Shown in pieces: positions 1 to 10,641 of a stretch of DNA of 64,000 bases. Both the position numbers and the translations under genes were made by a program. Every line of letters starts with the position of its first letter. The stretch's first letter is position 1. The stretch comes from Chersky-840 sp963848335 (GTDB lineage Bacteria; Actinomycetota; Acidimicrobiia; Acidimicrobiales; UBA8190): positions 1,860,001 to 1,924,000 of the forward strand of contig CAWKDD010000001.1 of assembly GCA_963848335.1 (NCBI GenBank), read 5' to 3'. Below the pieces are notes generated by a model. It saw only the letters and a program-made list of their open reading frames with translations. It did not search any database and was not told where the DNA came from.

Positions 1-790
1 GTTGCCCTGGACGGGGACGGCGGTCCGACCGCTCCTTCAGGCATGGCCGAGGGCTCGCGTCCCGGGTTGCCGCCGACGGGGTCGGGGGCGGCGACGGTGG
101 GGATGTCCTCGCCCGGACGCGGCGTGCTCATGGTCGGTGGGCTCGTCGCTCGGGACGGGCCGTCGGGCGCGGTGCCGGTCGCTGCGCCAGGATCGACCCG
201 GCTGGGCTGCACGTGCTCGTCGACCCACGTCAGCATGTCGCTCAGCGCGCCGCGCAGCCGGTTGCGCTCGTTCTCCATGTGACGCGCGATGGTCTCGACG
301 TCTCCGGCGAGCTGGGCCCGGATCGACTCCAGCCGCGTGATCTCCTCGCGCAGGTGCCGCTCGGTGTCCTCGGTGACCGACTTGGCCCGCTGCTCGGCCT
401 CGCCGAGCACCCGGCGGGCCCGCTCCTCGGCGTCGGCGACGAGCACGCGCGCCTGGGCCTCGGCTTCGGCCTGGGTCTGGTCGACGAACTTCTGGGCCAG
501 CAGCAGCGTGCGCTGCAAGGTGTCGTCGCTGACCTGTGGCGCCTGACGACTGGGGCTGGAGCTGCGACCTCTTGCAGCATGCCCTCGAGTTGGGCGATGC
601 GCTCGGCCGCCTGCTTGAGTCGCTCCCCCGCTTGGCGCACCTGTTCCTGCAGCGCCTCGGCATCCACCGCCACGCGCTCGAGGTACTCGTCTACGTCGTC
701 GATGTGGTACCCGCGAAGAGTCTGGCGGAATTCGACGGTTCGCAGGCTGTCGAGGCTCGAGCCCTGGCCGGTCGGCTTTCCACTGTCCAT
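1..790 (-). CDS. divIVA: DivIVA/Wag31-like polar growth and septum protein (C-terminus beyond window edge)
   Basis: Begins with an ATG at 790 and a DivIVA-type N-terminal motif (RTVEFRQTLRGYHIDDVDEYL), followed by a long Glu/Ala/Arg-rich coiled coil typical of proteins that sense negative membrane curvature and recruit the elongation machinery at actinobacterial poles. A frame change near 540 divides the reading; the downstream coiled coil resumes as DDTLQRTLLLAQKFVDQTQA. A Pro/Ser/Thr-rich tail then runs off the left edge with no stop seen. It follows yggT, sepF, yggS, pgeF and ftsZ, the usual actinobacterial order, which supports a role in growth and division. The frame change is probably a sequencing error. 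Confidence 0.85.
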
Positions 791-928
791 GCGGGCAATC
801 CTAGCCAAGCGGCCCGCGGGGCATGCTCGACGGTCACGCACGGGCACGCTCGGCGCACCGGGCCACGACCCTCGAGGCCCGACCACCTCCGGGGCCCCCG
901 ACGGCCGGGGCTGCGCACCGGCGCTGCG

Positions 929-1202
929 CTACAGGACGTTGGAGGCGATCGGGATGACGATCAACTGGATGCCGAAGAACACGATGATGAACGACAGGTC
1001 GATGCCGAAGCCGCCCGCCCGCACCGGGGGCAGGAGCCGGCGCACCGGGCCGAGCACGGGCTCGGTCAGGCGGTACAGGACCGAGTTGATGCTGGCCAAC
1101 GTCGAGCCCGGCGCGGCCGGGAACCAGCTGAGCAGGGCACGGGGGAACAGGATGCCCCACAGATAGATCTCACAGGGCGTAGACGACGACGGTGCGGAGC
1201 AC
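929..1202 (-). CDS. YggT family small integral membrane protein
   Basis: Short hydrophobic protein of about 90 residues. The C-terminal half reads clearly (IYLWGILFPRALLSWFP, then GGFGIDLSFIIVFFGIQLIV) and ends in a TAG at 929. Two membrane segments flank a polar loop containing LTEPVLGPVRRLLPP, the pattern of YggT proteins. The N-terminal segment (SFVVLRTVVVYAL) is in another frame, with a one-base shift near 1169. The start is uncertain: a GTG at 1202 is used here because no ATG lies upstream in frame. YggT homologues sit between sepF and divIVA in actinobacteria; their biochemical role is poorly defined. Confidence 0.75.
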
Positions 1203-1262
1203 GACGAACGAGGTTACGGCGTCAGCGTGGAGTCACAGGTGGCAGGCTCGAGCGTGGCGGCC

Positions 1263-1801
1263 TCAGGGCCGCAGGAGCCCGTTCTCCTGGAGGCGCTGGC
1301 GCTCCTCGGCCGACACCTTGACGTTCGACGGGGTCACCAGGAACACCTTGTCGGCCACGCGCTCCATCTTCCCGCTCAGCGCGTAGGCGACACCGCTGCA
1401 GAAGTCGATCATGCGCCGCATGAGCTCGCGATCGGCGACCTGGAGGTTCACGATCACCGGTTGATTGGCCATGAGCCGGTCGGCGATCTGGCGGGCGTCG
1501 CCGAACTGCATGGGCGCCACCACGTGCACGCGGGCCCCGGGCTCGGCGGCGACCGGACGCACCACGCTGCGGGGGGTGATGGTCGGCGTCACGGTGGGGA
1601 AGTCCTCTCGCGGGAGCGGCCGGATGGTGCTCGTGGCCACCGACGGAGGTGGGCTCGTCCTCTTCCTCGGCGGCGAGCGACACGCGCTGGCTCGAGGCGT
1701 TGGCCGACGGCCGGGCGCGGCTCGTACTCGTCGTACTCGTCGTACTCGTCGTCGACCAGGCCCAGATACACCATGGCCCTCTTGAAGAATCCAGACGCCA
1801 T
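1263..1801 (-). CDS. sepF: SepF, cell division protein that anchors FtsZ
   Basis: SepF polymerises and tethers FtsZ to the membrane in bacteria that lack FtsA. The start MASGFFKRAMVYLGLVDDE at 1801 carries an amphipathic N-terminal helix of the membrane-targeting type. The globular domain is clear (HVVAPMQFGDARQIADRL, then MIDFCSGVAYALSGKMERV), ending in LLRP. Two one-base insertions, near 1710 and 1645, shift the frame within the acidic linker; the middle piece reads SANASSQRVSLAAEEEDE. Total length of about 180 residues is normal. It lies between yggS and yggT, downstream of ftsZ, and no ftsA is present in the window, so SepF is the expected FtsZ anchor. Confidence 0.88.
1725..1751. repeat. 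9-bp tandem repeat, three copies, inside sepF
   Basis: The unit TACTCGTCG occurs three times in a row and encodes DEY repeated three times just after the SepF membrane-targeting helix. Such a repeat can vary by slippage, changing the length of the acidic linker. Confidence 0.8.
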
Positions 1802-1879
1802 CGCCAGCCTCCCGTTCGACAGCGTAGTGCCTCCGACCAGGCACAGGGGGATGGCAGCGGGCCGCCGGGGGCGGCTCCC

Positions 1880-2561
1880 TCACGCCGGCGGGAGGGGGCG
1901 TTCCCCGAACAACGCGCGCCCCACGCGCACCATGGTGCTGCCCTCGGACAGCGCCACCTCGAGGTCGTCGGTCATGCCCATCGACACCTCGGGAAGCCCG
2001 AGGTCGCGGGCCAGGTGCGCCGTGAGCCGGAAGCCGGGCCGGGACTCCTCGGGCGGACCCGGGGGGCCGACGGTCATGAGACCGCGCACGTCGAGGCCCT
2101 GCTCCCGCAACGACGCCACGAGCGCCGGCACCTCCGCCGGGGCGACAGCCGTTGCGGCCCGGGATCGGCGGTGGTCTCCACCTCCACGAGCACCGTGGCG
2201 CCCGGCGCGTGCGCGGCGATGGTCTCGCCCTCCACGGCGCGGCTCAGCGTCTGCCACCACGACACGACCGGCGCGAGCGTCGCGCACCCGCCGGCGCTGC
2301 ACCGCTCCGAGGTAGTGCCAACGCGTCGTCGGGCGCGGCGCCGCGGGGTCCGAGTCGTCGCCCGGCTCGGCTCCGACAGCGCGCCACCTTGGCCAGGAGC
2401 TCGTCGGCGTAGTTCTCCCCGATGTCGTAGAGCCCCGCGCCGCGCGCCGCACGCACCGCGCCCGACGTGAAGCCCTTGGTCACCGCGACGACGCGCACGC
2501 CGGCGGGGTCCCTCCCGGCATCCTCGATCCGACGGCGCAACGCCGCCACGCGCGCCGCCAC
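1880..2561 (-). CDS. YggS/PLPBP family pyridoxal phosphate-binding protein
   Basis: A PLP homeostasis protein with the fold of the alanine racemase N-terminal domain. The PLP lysine lies in RVVAVTKGFTSGAVR near the N-terminus. The family hallmark near the C-terminus is intact (SMGMTDDLEVALSEGSTMV, then RVGRALFGERPLPPA, stop at 1880). The middle is spread over three frames: YDIGENYADELLAKV, RWHYLGAV, then VLVEVETTADPG. At least three indels are needed between 2150 and 2420. The GTG at 2561 gives about 227 residues, a normal length, but a slightly earlier start is possible. It is encoded between pgeF and sepF, the standard actinobacterial context. Confidence 0.82.
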
Positions 2562-2626
2562 GACGTCGACGGGCGGCGGCGTCGCCAGGACCCGTGGCGA
2601 CCGGCACCGGGCACGGCCGGCGCGCC

Positions 2627-3302
2627 CTACCGGTGACGCCACACGAGCAGGGCCTGGCGGGCCTCGTCGCCGCCGACCACGGTGGGAGAAGTACCCCGGC
2701 GTGCACATCGTGCACACGTCGGCGTCGACCGCGAGCGTCGAGACTCCGGAGCGTGAGAGCTGACCACGCACCGCGGCGGGCAGGTCGAGCGAAGGGCTCC
2801 CCCAGGTCGTGGTGCCGCGCACCTCGGGCCCGCACGACGCCGCCCGAGCGCGTCGAGGTCGCTCTCGGAGAACTCGTAGCAGCACGGTCCGATGCACGGC
2901 CCCAGCGCCGGCCACGACCGTGGTGGCGCCCAGGGCCCGCATGGTGTCGACGGCGCGGGGGACGACCCCGCCGCCAGGCCCCGCCACCCCACGTGCACGG
3001 CACCGTGGACGCCCTCGGGCGACCCCAGCGCCACCGAGGCGCAGTCCGCGGTCAGGACGGCCAGCGACGAACCCGCTCACCCGAGGCCACCACGGCGTCG
3101 CCTCCGGGGGCGCACCGTCGCGCCCCGGCCGCCCAGGGCACGGCCCCGTCGGGAACGGGGGCGTCGACCACCACGACGCCCGCCCCGTGCACCTGGCGCA
3201 GGCGGCGCACCACCAGGCCGCCGGGCACCGGCGCAGGAGGCGGGCCCTCGCCGATCGCAGCGCATGGTCCCCGTCGCCAGCGCCCGTCCACAGGGCGTGG
3301 AC
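2627..3302 (-). CDS. pgeF: PgeF/YfiH purine nucleoside phosphorylase-like protein (laccase domain, DUF152)
   Basis: Members of this family act on purine nucleosides or on peptidoglycan-derived intermediates and bind zinc through Cys and His residues. Readable pieces are LRQVHGAGVVVVDAPVPDG, LTADCASVALGSPEGVHGA, VHVGWRGLAAG, PCIGPCCYEFSESDLDALG and CTMCTPGYFSHRGDEARQA, covering the metal-binding H, C and H motifs in order. They are spread over three frames with at least four indels. The stop is TAG at 2627. The N-terminus reads VHALWTGAGDGDHALR but no start codon lies in frame, so 3302 is approximate. It follows ftsZ directly. Confidence 0.8.
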
Positions 3303-3334
3303 CGGGGTGCCTCGCCAGCGGCGTGGCGCCGTCG

Positions 3335-4441
3335 CTAGCGGAGGAACGACGGGACGTCGAACTCGTCGTCACCGAGGTCGAGGTCATCGTCGTCGGGCGT
3401 GGCGAAGATGTCCTCGTGCACGTTGTCGAACCCGAGCACCTGGCTGCGGTCCTCGGGGCGGGGCTCGCCCCGCCACCGCGACCTTCCTCCCAGCGCTCGA
3501 AGCCCGCCGCGATCACCGTGACCCGCACGGCGTCGGTCATGGACTCGTCGATCACGTTGCCGAAGATGATGTTGGCGTCGGGGTGGGCATGGCCGTGGAT
3601 GATCTCCATGGCCTCGTTCACCTCGAACAGACCGAGGTCGGGACCACCGGCGATGTCCACCAGGATGCCGCGGGCCCCTTCGATCGACGCCTCGAGCAAC
3701 GGGCTCGTGATGGCGCCGCGCGCCGCGTTGACGGCGCGGCCCTCGCCCGACGCCTGGCCGATGCCCATGATGGCGGTGCCGGCGTTGGCGAGCACCATGC
3801 GCACGTCGGCGAAGTCGGTGTTGATCTGCCCGGGCACGGTGATGAGGTCGGTGATGCCCTGCACCCCCTGCAGCAGGACCTCGTCGGCCATCTTGAAGGC
3901 GCTCACCATCGACGTCTTCTCCGTCGACACCGTGAGGAGGCGGTCGTTGGGGATGATGATGATGGCGTCGACCTTGTCCTTCAGGTTCTGGATGCCCGTC
4001 TCGGCCTGCACCGAGCGCCGGCGCCCCTCGAAGGAGAAGGGGCGGGTGACCACGCCGATGGTGAGCGCACCCACGGACCGGGCGATCTCGGCCACCACGG
4101 GCGCGGCCCCGGTCCCGGTCCCGCCGCCCTTGCCGGCGGTGATGAAGACCATGTCGGCGCCCTTGAGGGCCTCTTCGATCTCGACCCGGTGCTCCTCGGC
4201 CGCCTGGCGGCCGATCTCGGGGTCACTGCCCGCCCCGAGCCCCCGCGTGAGCTGGCGGCCGATGTCGAGCTTCAGATCGGCGTCGCTCATGAGCAGCGCC
4301 TGGCGAGTCGGTGTTCATGGCGATGAACTCGACGCCCTTGAGGCCGGCCTCGATCATGCGGTTCACGGCGTTGACGCCACCGCCGCCCACGCCCACCACC
4401 TTGATGACAGCGAAGTAGCTGCTCTGCGCTGGACCGGTCAT
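3335..4441 (-). CDS. ftsZ: FtsZ, tubulin-like GTPase of the division ring
   Basis: FtsZ polymerises at mid-cell and organises septal wall synthesis. The start MTGPAQSSYFAVIKVVGVGG at 4441 follows a good Shine-Dalgarno (AGGAGG). The tubulin signature GGGTGTG is present, as are NTD and the T7 synergy loop region. An inserted base near 4302 separates NTDS from QALLMSDADLKLDIG. A second indel near 3466 shifts the C-terminal tail. In the correct frame the protein ends DDEFDVPSFLR, a C-terminal peptide typical of actinobacterial FtsZ that binds partners such as SepF. Length is about 368 residues. The gap to ftsQ is 171 bases and may hold an internal promoter, but I see no clear boxes. Confidence 0.93.
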
Positions 4442-4612
4442 CAACCCTCCTCGCCACGACCCGAACCTCGAGCCTCATCGTGGAACCCCGCCAGGTGGTC
4501 GGGCTGCACAGGCTCCGAGCACCAGGTGACCTCACCCTCGACCACAGCTTCATTGGGATGCGTTCCGGGGCCTGCCGAGGTGCCCTCACGATACGGCGGC
4601 ACCGCGAACCGG

Positions 4613-5679
4613 TCAAGCAGGGCTGATGGCCACTCGCGGTGCCCAAACCCAGGTCACCGGCCTCGTGGCCACGGTTCGCGACACCGGCGGCGGCGGCCCC
4701 ACGGTGGGCTCGTCGGGAACGGTCACGTCGATCACCGCCGGGCCCGACACGTGCGCGCCGGCGAGCACGCTGGCCACGGCGACGAGCTTGGCCTGGAGAT
4801 CCGTGGTCGATGCCCAGCACGGCGCTGAGCCTGCCGCCGAGGTCCAGCGTGACCATGCCCGTGGGCGTCGACCGCCACCTCCACGACGCGTCCGGCCAAC
4901 GGCGAGCCGGGAGCGCGGACGCCACCGCCAAGCGCGGGACGGGCCGCGCGCGGCGAGGACCGTGCCGGGACGACCCGGCGTCACGGGCGCCGACGAGGAC
5001 GAGCCCGGGCGGCGGCGCCGTCCTGCCAGGCGAGGACGCGCCCGGTGGCGTCGACCAGGGCCACCCCGCCTCCGGGCCGGGCCACCGAGCCCAGCGGGAC
5101 CCGCTCGGTCACGGTGATCGTCACGCTGTCGGGCCAGTCGCCGGACCACCACGGCGTGCGCCACCCACGGGCAGCCGCTCCACGCGCGCGGCGGCGGCCT
5201 TGGGGTCCACGTCGATGAGCGGCGGGTCGTCGACGAGCCCGGCGGCCTGCAGCACCGCCTCGGTGCCGGTGTGCTGCGCACCGCGCACCGTGGCGTGGCG
5301 CAGGGCGAGCAGCGGGGTGTGCAGCACCAGCAGGGCGACGCACAGCCGCCACCAGGACCGCCACCCCGCCCACGACCCACCGCAGCCGGCGACGACCCTG
5401 CTCCCGCAGGACCGCCACCCGTCGCTGCCACACCCGGGGATGCACCACGGGATCCGCCGGTCCGCCGCGCTCGGCGCACCGGTGCCCTCGGGACCGGCGC
5501 CGTCGATCGGCGCCTCGTCGGGCACCGGCGGCCCGGCCGACCACCGTCGGGCCCGGCGCCCACCGTCGGCGCTCCTCGCCGGCCCCGGTCCCGCCGTGAG
5601 CGTCGGCCTCGCGTCCGGACGGCCCGGCCGTCTCGACGCCGACCCCCGGCGACCCGGAGCCACTGCGGGTCCCGGTCAT
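4613..5679 (-). CDS. ftsQ: FtsQ/DivIB, POTRA-domain division protein
   Basis: Bitopic membrane protein of the FtsQLB complex that activates septal synthesis. The start ATG overlaps the murB stop (ATGA at 5676-5679). A hydrophilic Gly/Arg-rich cytoplasmic region precedes one membrane segment (LRWVVGGVAVLVAA, then LCVALLVLHTPLLALRHATV). The POTRA domain reads LRHATVRGAQHTGTEAVLQA and DDPPLIDVDPKAAAARVERL, and the FtsQ domain WPDSVTITVTERVPLGSVAR and ALVDATGRVLAWQD. The C-terminal DLQAKLVAVASVLAGAHVSG runs to a stop at 4613. At least four frame changes are needed, at about 5350, 5160, 5010 and 4810. Confidence 0.85.
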
Positions 5680-6670
5680 GACTCTCGACCTCCAGTTGAG
5701 GTTGAGGTTGAGGTTGAGGGTGCCCGGGTCCTCCGACCGGCCGGCGGCACCGTCGGCAGGGGCTCGGGGAACCCGACCATGCGGACCTCGGGCACGAGGG
5801 CGACGCCGGTGCGCTCCGCACCTCGGCCCGGACGTGCTCGACCAGCCGCCACACGTCGTCGGCCGAGCCCGCCCTGGTCGGCCTGGATGAAGTTGGCGTG
5901 CTTGGTCGACACCTGGGCCGTCCCCATCCGCAGCCCCTTGAGCCCCGCCGCCTCCACCAGCCGGCCGGCCGAGTCGCCCGGCGGGGTTCACGAACACCGA
6001 CCCGGCGTTGGACCCCCCGGGCTGGTTGCTCCCGGCGCCACGCGCACGATGTCGGCCACGGTCCTCTCGGCCCGGCGCGCTCCCCCGCCTGCAGCGAGAA
6101 CTCGGCCCACACCACCACCTGCTCCGCCGGCCAGCGCCGAGGTCCGGTAGCCGAGGGCGAGGCGCTCGGGACCGGCCTCGACGCCCTCGCCGGTGCGCGA
6201 GGTCGAAGACGCGACAGCGCGCCAGCACCGCGGCGATGTCCGAACCGTGGCCGCCGGCGTTCATCCGCAGGGCCCCGCCCACCGATCCCGGCACCCCCAC
6301 CGCCCCACTCCAGGCCGTGCAGCCCGGCCGCGGCCGACCGCCGGGCCACGACGGGGAGCTTGGCGCCCCCCCGGCCCGCACCGCGCGGCCCCTCGATCTC
6401 GACCCAGTCGAAACCCGCGCCCAGGCGGACCACGACGCCGGGGAAGCCGGCGTCGGCCACGAGGAGGTTCGAGCCCTCGCCCAGCACCAGGAGCGGGACG
6501 GGCGACGCCCGCGGCCACGAGCGCACGTGCACGGCGACGAGGTCGTCCTCGTCGCTGGGCCTCGACGAGCACCCCGGCGCTCCCACCCACCCGGTAGGTG
6601 GTGCGGGCCCCGAGCGGGGCGTGGCGCGTGGCGCGCGGTCGCCGAGCGCGTCGGCGACGGCGTCGAGCAC
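5676..6670 (-). CDS. murB: MurB, UDP-N-acetylenolpyruvoylglucosamine reductase
   Basis: NADPH- and FAD-dependent enzyme that reduces enolpyruvyl-UDP-GlcNAc to UDP-MurNAc in the cytoplasm. The FAD-binding segment is clear (LLVLGEGSNLLVADAGFPGV), followed by GVPGSVGGALRMNAGGHGSD, the family's flavin-contacting signature. Later pieces are VVVWAEFSLQAGE, REQPGGSNAGSVFVNPAG with the catalytic-serine region, and GLKGLRMGTAQVSTKHANF. A GTG at 6670 is used as the start. Four or five indels divide the gene into pieces in all three frames. It lies between murC and ftsQ; its stop is translationally coupled to ftsQ. Confidence 0.86.
5695..5718. repeat. Hexanucleotide tandem repeat (GTTGAG, four copies)
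   Basis: Four perfect copies of GTTGAG lie at the very end of murB, coding for alternating Ser-Thr or Leu-Asn depending on the true frame. Because the stop of murB and the start of ftsQ lie just downstream, slippage here would change only the extreme C-terminus of MurB. Confidence 0.75.
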
Positions 6671-6709
6671 CGCGTCGGGCGCGCCGGCGGCTCGGCGGCG
6701 CGCCGGCGC

Positions 6710-8136
6710 TCACCACGGCGTGGTCGCCTGGAGCTCGTCGGGCAGCGACGTGAGGTCGCCGGCCCCGAGGGTCAGGCACAGGTCGCCCGGGGCGAGCAGG
6801 CCGGCCACGTGGGCGCGCAGCTCGGCGCGCCCGGGCACGTAGGTGACGTCGAGCGCCGGGATGGGCCCGGCGCACGGCGTCGGCCACGACCCGGCCCGTC
6901 ACCCCGGGCAGCGGCGACTCGCCGGCGGCGAACACGTCGGTGACGACCACGACGTCGGCCCCGCTGAAGGCGTCGGCGAACTGCTCGCCCGAGCGCCGCG
7001 ATCCGGCTGTAGCGGTGGGGTTGGAACACCACCACGAGGCGGCCGGGCGCCGGTGGCCCGGGCCGCCTCGATCACGGCGGCCACCTCGGTGGGCAGGTGC
7101 GCGTAGTCGTCGACGAAGCGCACGCCGTTGCGCCTCGCCGCGCGACTCGAAGCGCCGGGCCACACCGGCGAAGCGGGCCAGGGCCCGCTGGGCGGCGTCG
7201 AACGGCGCGCCCACCCGCAGCGACGCCGCCACCGCCACCGCCGCGTTGCGGGCGATGTTGGCGCCGGTCACCGGCAGCGCCACCCGCCCGAGCAGCTCGC
7301 CCGTGCGCCCGCAGGGCGAACGACACGCCGTCGCCGGTCTCGACGTCCTCGATGCGGTAGGTGGCCTCGCGGGCGGCTCCCCACCAGGTCGGCGCCGTGA
7401 CGCGGCGCCCAGGCGCGCCGCCACCGGGTCGTCGGCGCCCACGACCGCTCCGCCGGCCCGCGCCGCCAGGAAGCGGTCGAACGCCTCGACGAGATGGTCG
7501 AAGTCCCCGTAGTAGTCGAGGTGGTCGGGCTCGACGTTGGTCACCACGGCGATCTCGGGGTCGAGCTGCAGGAACGTGCCGTCGCTCTCGTCGGCCTCGA
7601 GCACCATCCACTCGCCGCTGTCCCACACCGCGTTGGTGCCGATCTCGTTGACGTCGCCGCCGATGAGAAAGCTCGGGCGCAGCCCCGCCTCGATCAGGAT
7701 CAGGGCCAGCATCGACGTGGTCGTGGTCTTGCCGTGGGTCCCCGACACCGCCACGCAGCGTCGGCACGCCGCGATGGCGGCCAGCGCCTCGGCCCGGCTC
7801 AGCACCGTCAGGCCCCGCCGGCGGGCCTCGGCGACCTCGGGATTGGTGTCGGGGATGGCCGTGGACACGCGCCACCACCTCGGCCTCGGCCACGTGGGCG
7901 GCGTCGTGGCCCACGAAGACCCTCACCCCGCTGGCGGCCAGCCGCTCCAGCGCGGGCGAGGTCTTGAGGTCGCTGCCCGTGACGACGTGGCCCATGGCGG
8001 CGAGCACCGACGCGATGGCGCTCATGCCCGCACCGCCGGCCCCCACCACGTGCACGCGTCGGGGCCGCGACAGGTCCGAGGGCGCCCGGCGCCGTCGGCG
8101 CGCCCGCCGGCCCGGCCGGGTCCGGTCAGAGGGCAT
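6710..8136 (-). CDS. murC: MurC, UDP-N-acetylmuramate--L-alanine ligase
   Basis: First of the ATP-dependent Mur ligases; adds L-Ala to UDP-MurNAc. The start MPSDRTRPG at 8136 overlaps the murG stop by 11 bases. The N-terminal Rossmann motif is VHVVGAGGAGMSAIASVLAA, the P-loop GTHGKTTTTSMLALILIEAG, and the central domain VVTNVEPDHLDYYGDFDHLV. The C-terminal domain includes VRFVDDYAHLPTEVAAVIEA and VVFQPHRYSRIAALG. The stop at 6710 follows DLTSLPDELQATTPW. Frame changes occur near 7870, 7390, 7320, 7140, 7045 and 6870. Normal length of about 475 residues once corrected. Confidence 0.9.
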
Positions 8137-9319
8137 GGGCCGCCTGGGCTCCCCGGTGCGGCGCGCGGGCGTGGGCCCGGGCCAGCGCCGCCACCGCCGC
8201 CACGGCGTCGGGGCGCCCCACGCGCGGCGGCCGCCGCGCCCATGGCACGCGAGCCGGCCCGGCGTCGCGACGCAGCGCGTCGATCTCCGCGCGCCAGCCG
8301 TGGGCGCGTGCACTGCGGCGTCGGGGACGACCACGCGCCGCCCCGGCGCGCTCGAGGACGGCGGCGTTGGCGCGCTGGTGGTCGCCGGGGGCGCCGGGCA
8401 GCGGCACGAGGATCGGCGGGCACCCCCACCACGGCCAGCTCGGCCACGGTGTTGGCCCCGGCCCGGGCGACCACGATGTCGGCCGCCTGGTAGAAGAGCG
8501 CCATCCGGTCCTCGTAGGGGACCTGCACGTACCACAGCCCGTCGCGGCCTCGGCCCGCGCCGAGCGCCGTGTCGGCGCCGGCCTGTGCCGCCCACGACCA
8601 GTCGCGCCGCCCCACCACGTGGTACAGCGCCACGTCGGCCGCGGTCGCCCACAGCCCGGCCAGCCCGATGACCGCCTCGTTGAGCCGCTTGGACCCCGAG
8701 CGAGCCACCCACCGCCGCCACCACCAGCCGGTCCGCGGGGAGCCCGAGCGCCGCCGCGGGCCGCGGCGCGGCTCGGCCGGCGTCGGGATGGGCGCCGTGC
8801 CACGATGGCGGCGCGCACCGGCGCGCCGGTCACCACCGACCGCGGCAGGGCGGTGCCCTCGAAGGCCACCGCGGCGGCGCGGGCGAAGCGGCCCACCAGC
8901 CGGTTGGCGGCACCGGGCACGGCGTCGACGTTCACGAGCACGACCGGGACCCCGAGGACGGCGGCGGCCAGGGCGGTGGGCACGCACGCGTAGCCGCCCA
9001 TGGCCACCACCACCGACGGGCGGCGGCGGACGACGACCACCACGGCGGCCGCGAAGGCGGCCACCAGACCCGACCACCGCGCCCACGTTGGCCAGCATCG
9101 AGCGGGCGTCGAGACGGCGGGCGATGCCCCGACCGGGCAGCAGCGTGACCGGCACGCCCTCCCCCGCCAGCAGCTCGGCGTCGAGGCCCCGCCGCGCCCC
9201 CACCAGCTCGACGGCGCCGGGCCCAGGCCCTCGCCCAGGGCCCGCGCCACGGCCAGGGCGGGGACGAGATGGCCACCGGTCCCTCCCCCCGCCACCAGCG
9301 CGTAGCGCCGGGTGCTCAC
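8126..9319 (-). CDS. murG: MurG, lipid II synthase (GlcNAc transferase)
   Basis: Membrane-associated glycosyltransferase that adds GlcNAc to lipid I. The GTG at 9319 overlaps the ftsW stop (GTGA). The diphosphate-binding N-terminal motif is YALVAGGGTGGHLVPALAVA. Further recognisable pieces are VVVAMGGYACVPTALAAAVL, VPVVLVNVDAVPGAANRLVG and the acceptor-site region YEDRMALFYQAADIVVARAG with GANTVAELAVVGVPAILVPL. The gene ends in AHARAPHRGAQAAHAL. At least five indels between 8230 and 9220 divide it. Confidence 0.88.
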   Translation of the reverse strand: MSTRRYALVAGGGTGGHLVPALAVARALGEGLGPAPSSWWGRGGASTPSCWRGRACRSRCCPVGASPAVSTPARCWPTWARWSGLVAAFAAAVVVVVRRRPSVVVAMGGYACVPTALAAAVLGVPVVLVNVDAVPGAANRLVGRFARAAAVAFEGTALPRSVVTGAPVRAAIVARRPSRRRPSRAAARGGARAPRGPAGGGGGGWLARGPSGSTRRSSGWPGCGRPRPTWRCTTWWGGATGRGRHRPAPTRRSARAEAATGCGTCRSPTRTGWRSSTRRPTSWSPGPGPTPWPSWPWWGCPPILVPLPGAPGDHQRANAAVLERAGAARGRPRRRSARAHGWRAEIDALRRDAGPARVPWARRPPRVGRPDAVAAVAALARAHARAPHRGAQAAHAL

Positions 9320-10641
9320 CCGCGGTCGCGGCGACGCAGTGTGTCGATGACCCTGGGGACGGCCCGGCTCGAGCCCGCCGGCACCGCCGCGGCGCCGCGG
9401 CGGCCAGGCCCGGAGGTCTCTCGTGCGACGCCACGTTGACGAGGATCCCCGCCGCCACCAGGGTGATGACGAGCGAGGAGCCCCCGAAGGAGATGAACGG
9501 CAACGGGATGCCCGTGACGGGCAGCACGCCGATGACCGCGCCGATGTTGATGACCGCCTGGCTCGTGATCCAGCACGTGGCGGCCACGGCCAGCAGGCGC
9601 GCCGAAGCGGTCGGGGGCCCGGCTCGGCGGCCCGCAGCCCGTACCACGCCAGCGCGCCGAACAGGCCCAGGACGATGAGCGTCCCGACGAGCCCACCCTC
9701 CTCGCCGATCACCGAGAAGATGAAGTCGGTGTGGGCGTTGGGCAGCAGGCCCCACTTCTCCCGTCCGCCGCCGAGGCCCGAGCCCGTAGAGATGGCCCGA
9801 GCCCAGCCCCACGAGCGACTGGACCACCTGGTAGCCCGATCCCTTGGCGTGGGCGAAGGGGTCGAGGAACGACAGCAGCCGGGCCCGGCGGTAGGGCTCG
9901 GCCAGCCCCACGATCAGGCCGATCGCCGGCCGTCACCCCGAGCGCCTTGACCACCGGGCGCAGCGGCACCCCGCCGGCGTAGAGCAAGGCGAAGGTGATG
10001 AAGGCGAGCACCATGGCCGTTCCCATGTCGGGCTGCTTCAGCACGAGCAGGCCCGACACCGCCAGCAGGCCGAGCAGCGGGACCACCGCCGCGATCGGCT
10101 TCTCGCAGCCGGTCGGCGCGCCGGGCGAGGAGGTCGGCGGCGAAGACCGCCATGGCCAGCTTCATGAGCTCCGAGGGCTGGATGCGCAGGGGCCCGACGC
10201 CGATCCAGCGGCTCGACCCGCCCGCCACCACCCCGATGCCGGGCACGAGCACGGCCACGAGGAGACCCAGACGTCACCAGAGGGCAGCACGATCCGCAGC
10301 CGGCGCCACCGGTCGTAGCGGACGCGGAGCGTGCCGACGAAGGCGATGGCGCCGAGGCCCATCCACAGGACCTGGCGCTCGAAGATGTCCACACCGACCC
10401 GTAGTACTGCAGCGACGTGTAGGCCGAGGCCGACAGGACCATCACGAGCCCGATGGCGCACAGCGCGACCACCACGCCGAGGACGGCGGTGCGCGTCGAG
10501 ACGCAGGTCGCGGCGCCCGACGCCGGGCGCCGGGACCCGGCCGACGGCCGTCGTCGCCCTCGACCAGGCGCAGATGGGCGGACGGGCGGCCCGTCGCGAC
10601 GCGGGCCGCGGCGACGGCGCGAGGGTGGCGCCGGTGCTCAC
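9316..10641 (-). CDS. ftsW: FtsW, lipid II polymerase of the SEDS family
   Basis: Multi-pass membrane glycosyltransferase that polymerises lipid II at the septum together with FtsI. The GTG at 10641 overlaps the murD stop. A basic N-terminal tail is followed by transmembrane segments: VVVALCAIGLVMVLSASAYT, ERQVLWMGLGAIAFVGTLRV, PLLGLLAVSGLLVLKQPDMG (with the KQPD motif of SEDS proteins) and MVLAFITFALLYAGGVPLRP. Then come AHAKGSGYQVVQSLVGLGSG, VIGVLPVTGIPLPFISFGGS and SSLVITLVAAGILVNVASHE. Frame changes at about 10400, 10260, 10110, 9930, 9780 and 9600. Confidence 0.9.

Noticed and set aside
3052..4290. A long open frame fusing FtsZ to a PgeF-like segment
   Set aside because: The FtsZ end in the correct frame is DDEFDVPSFLR with a stop at 3335; the fusion arises only from an indel near 3466.
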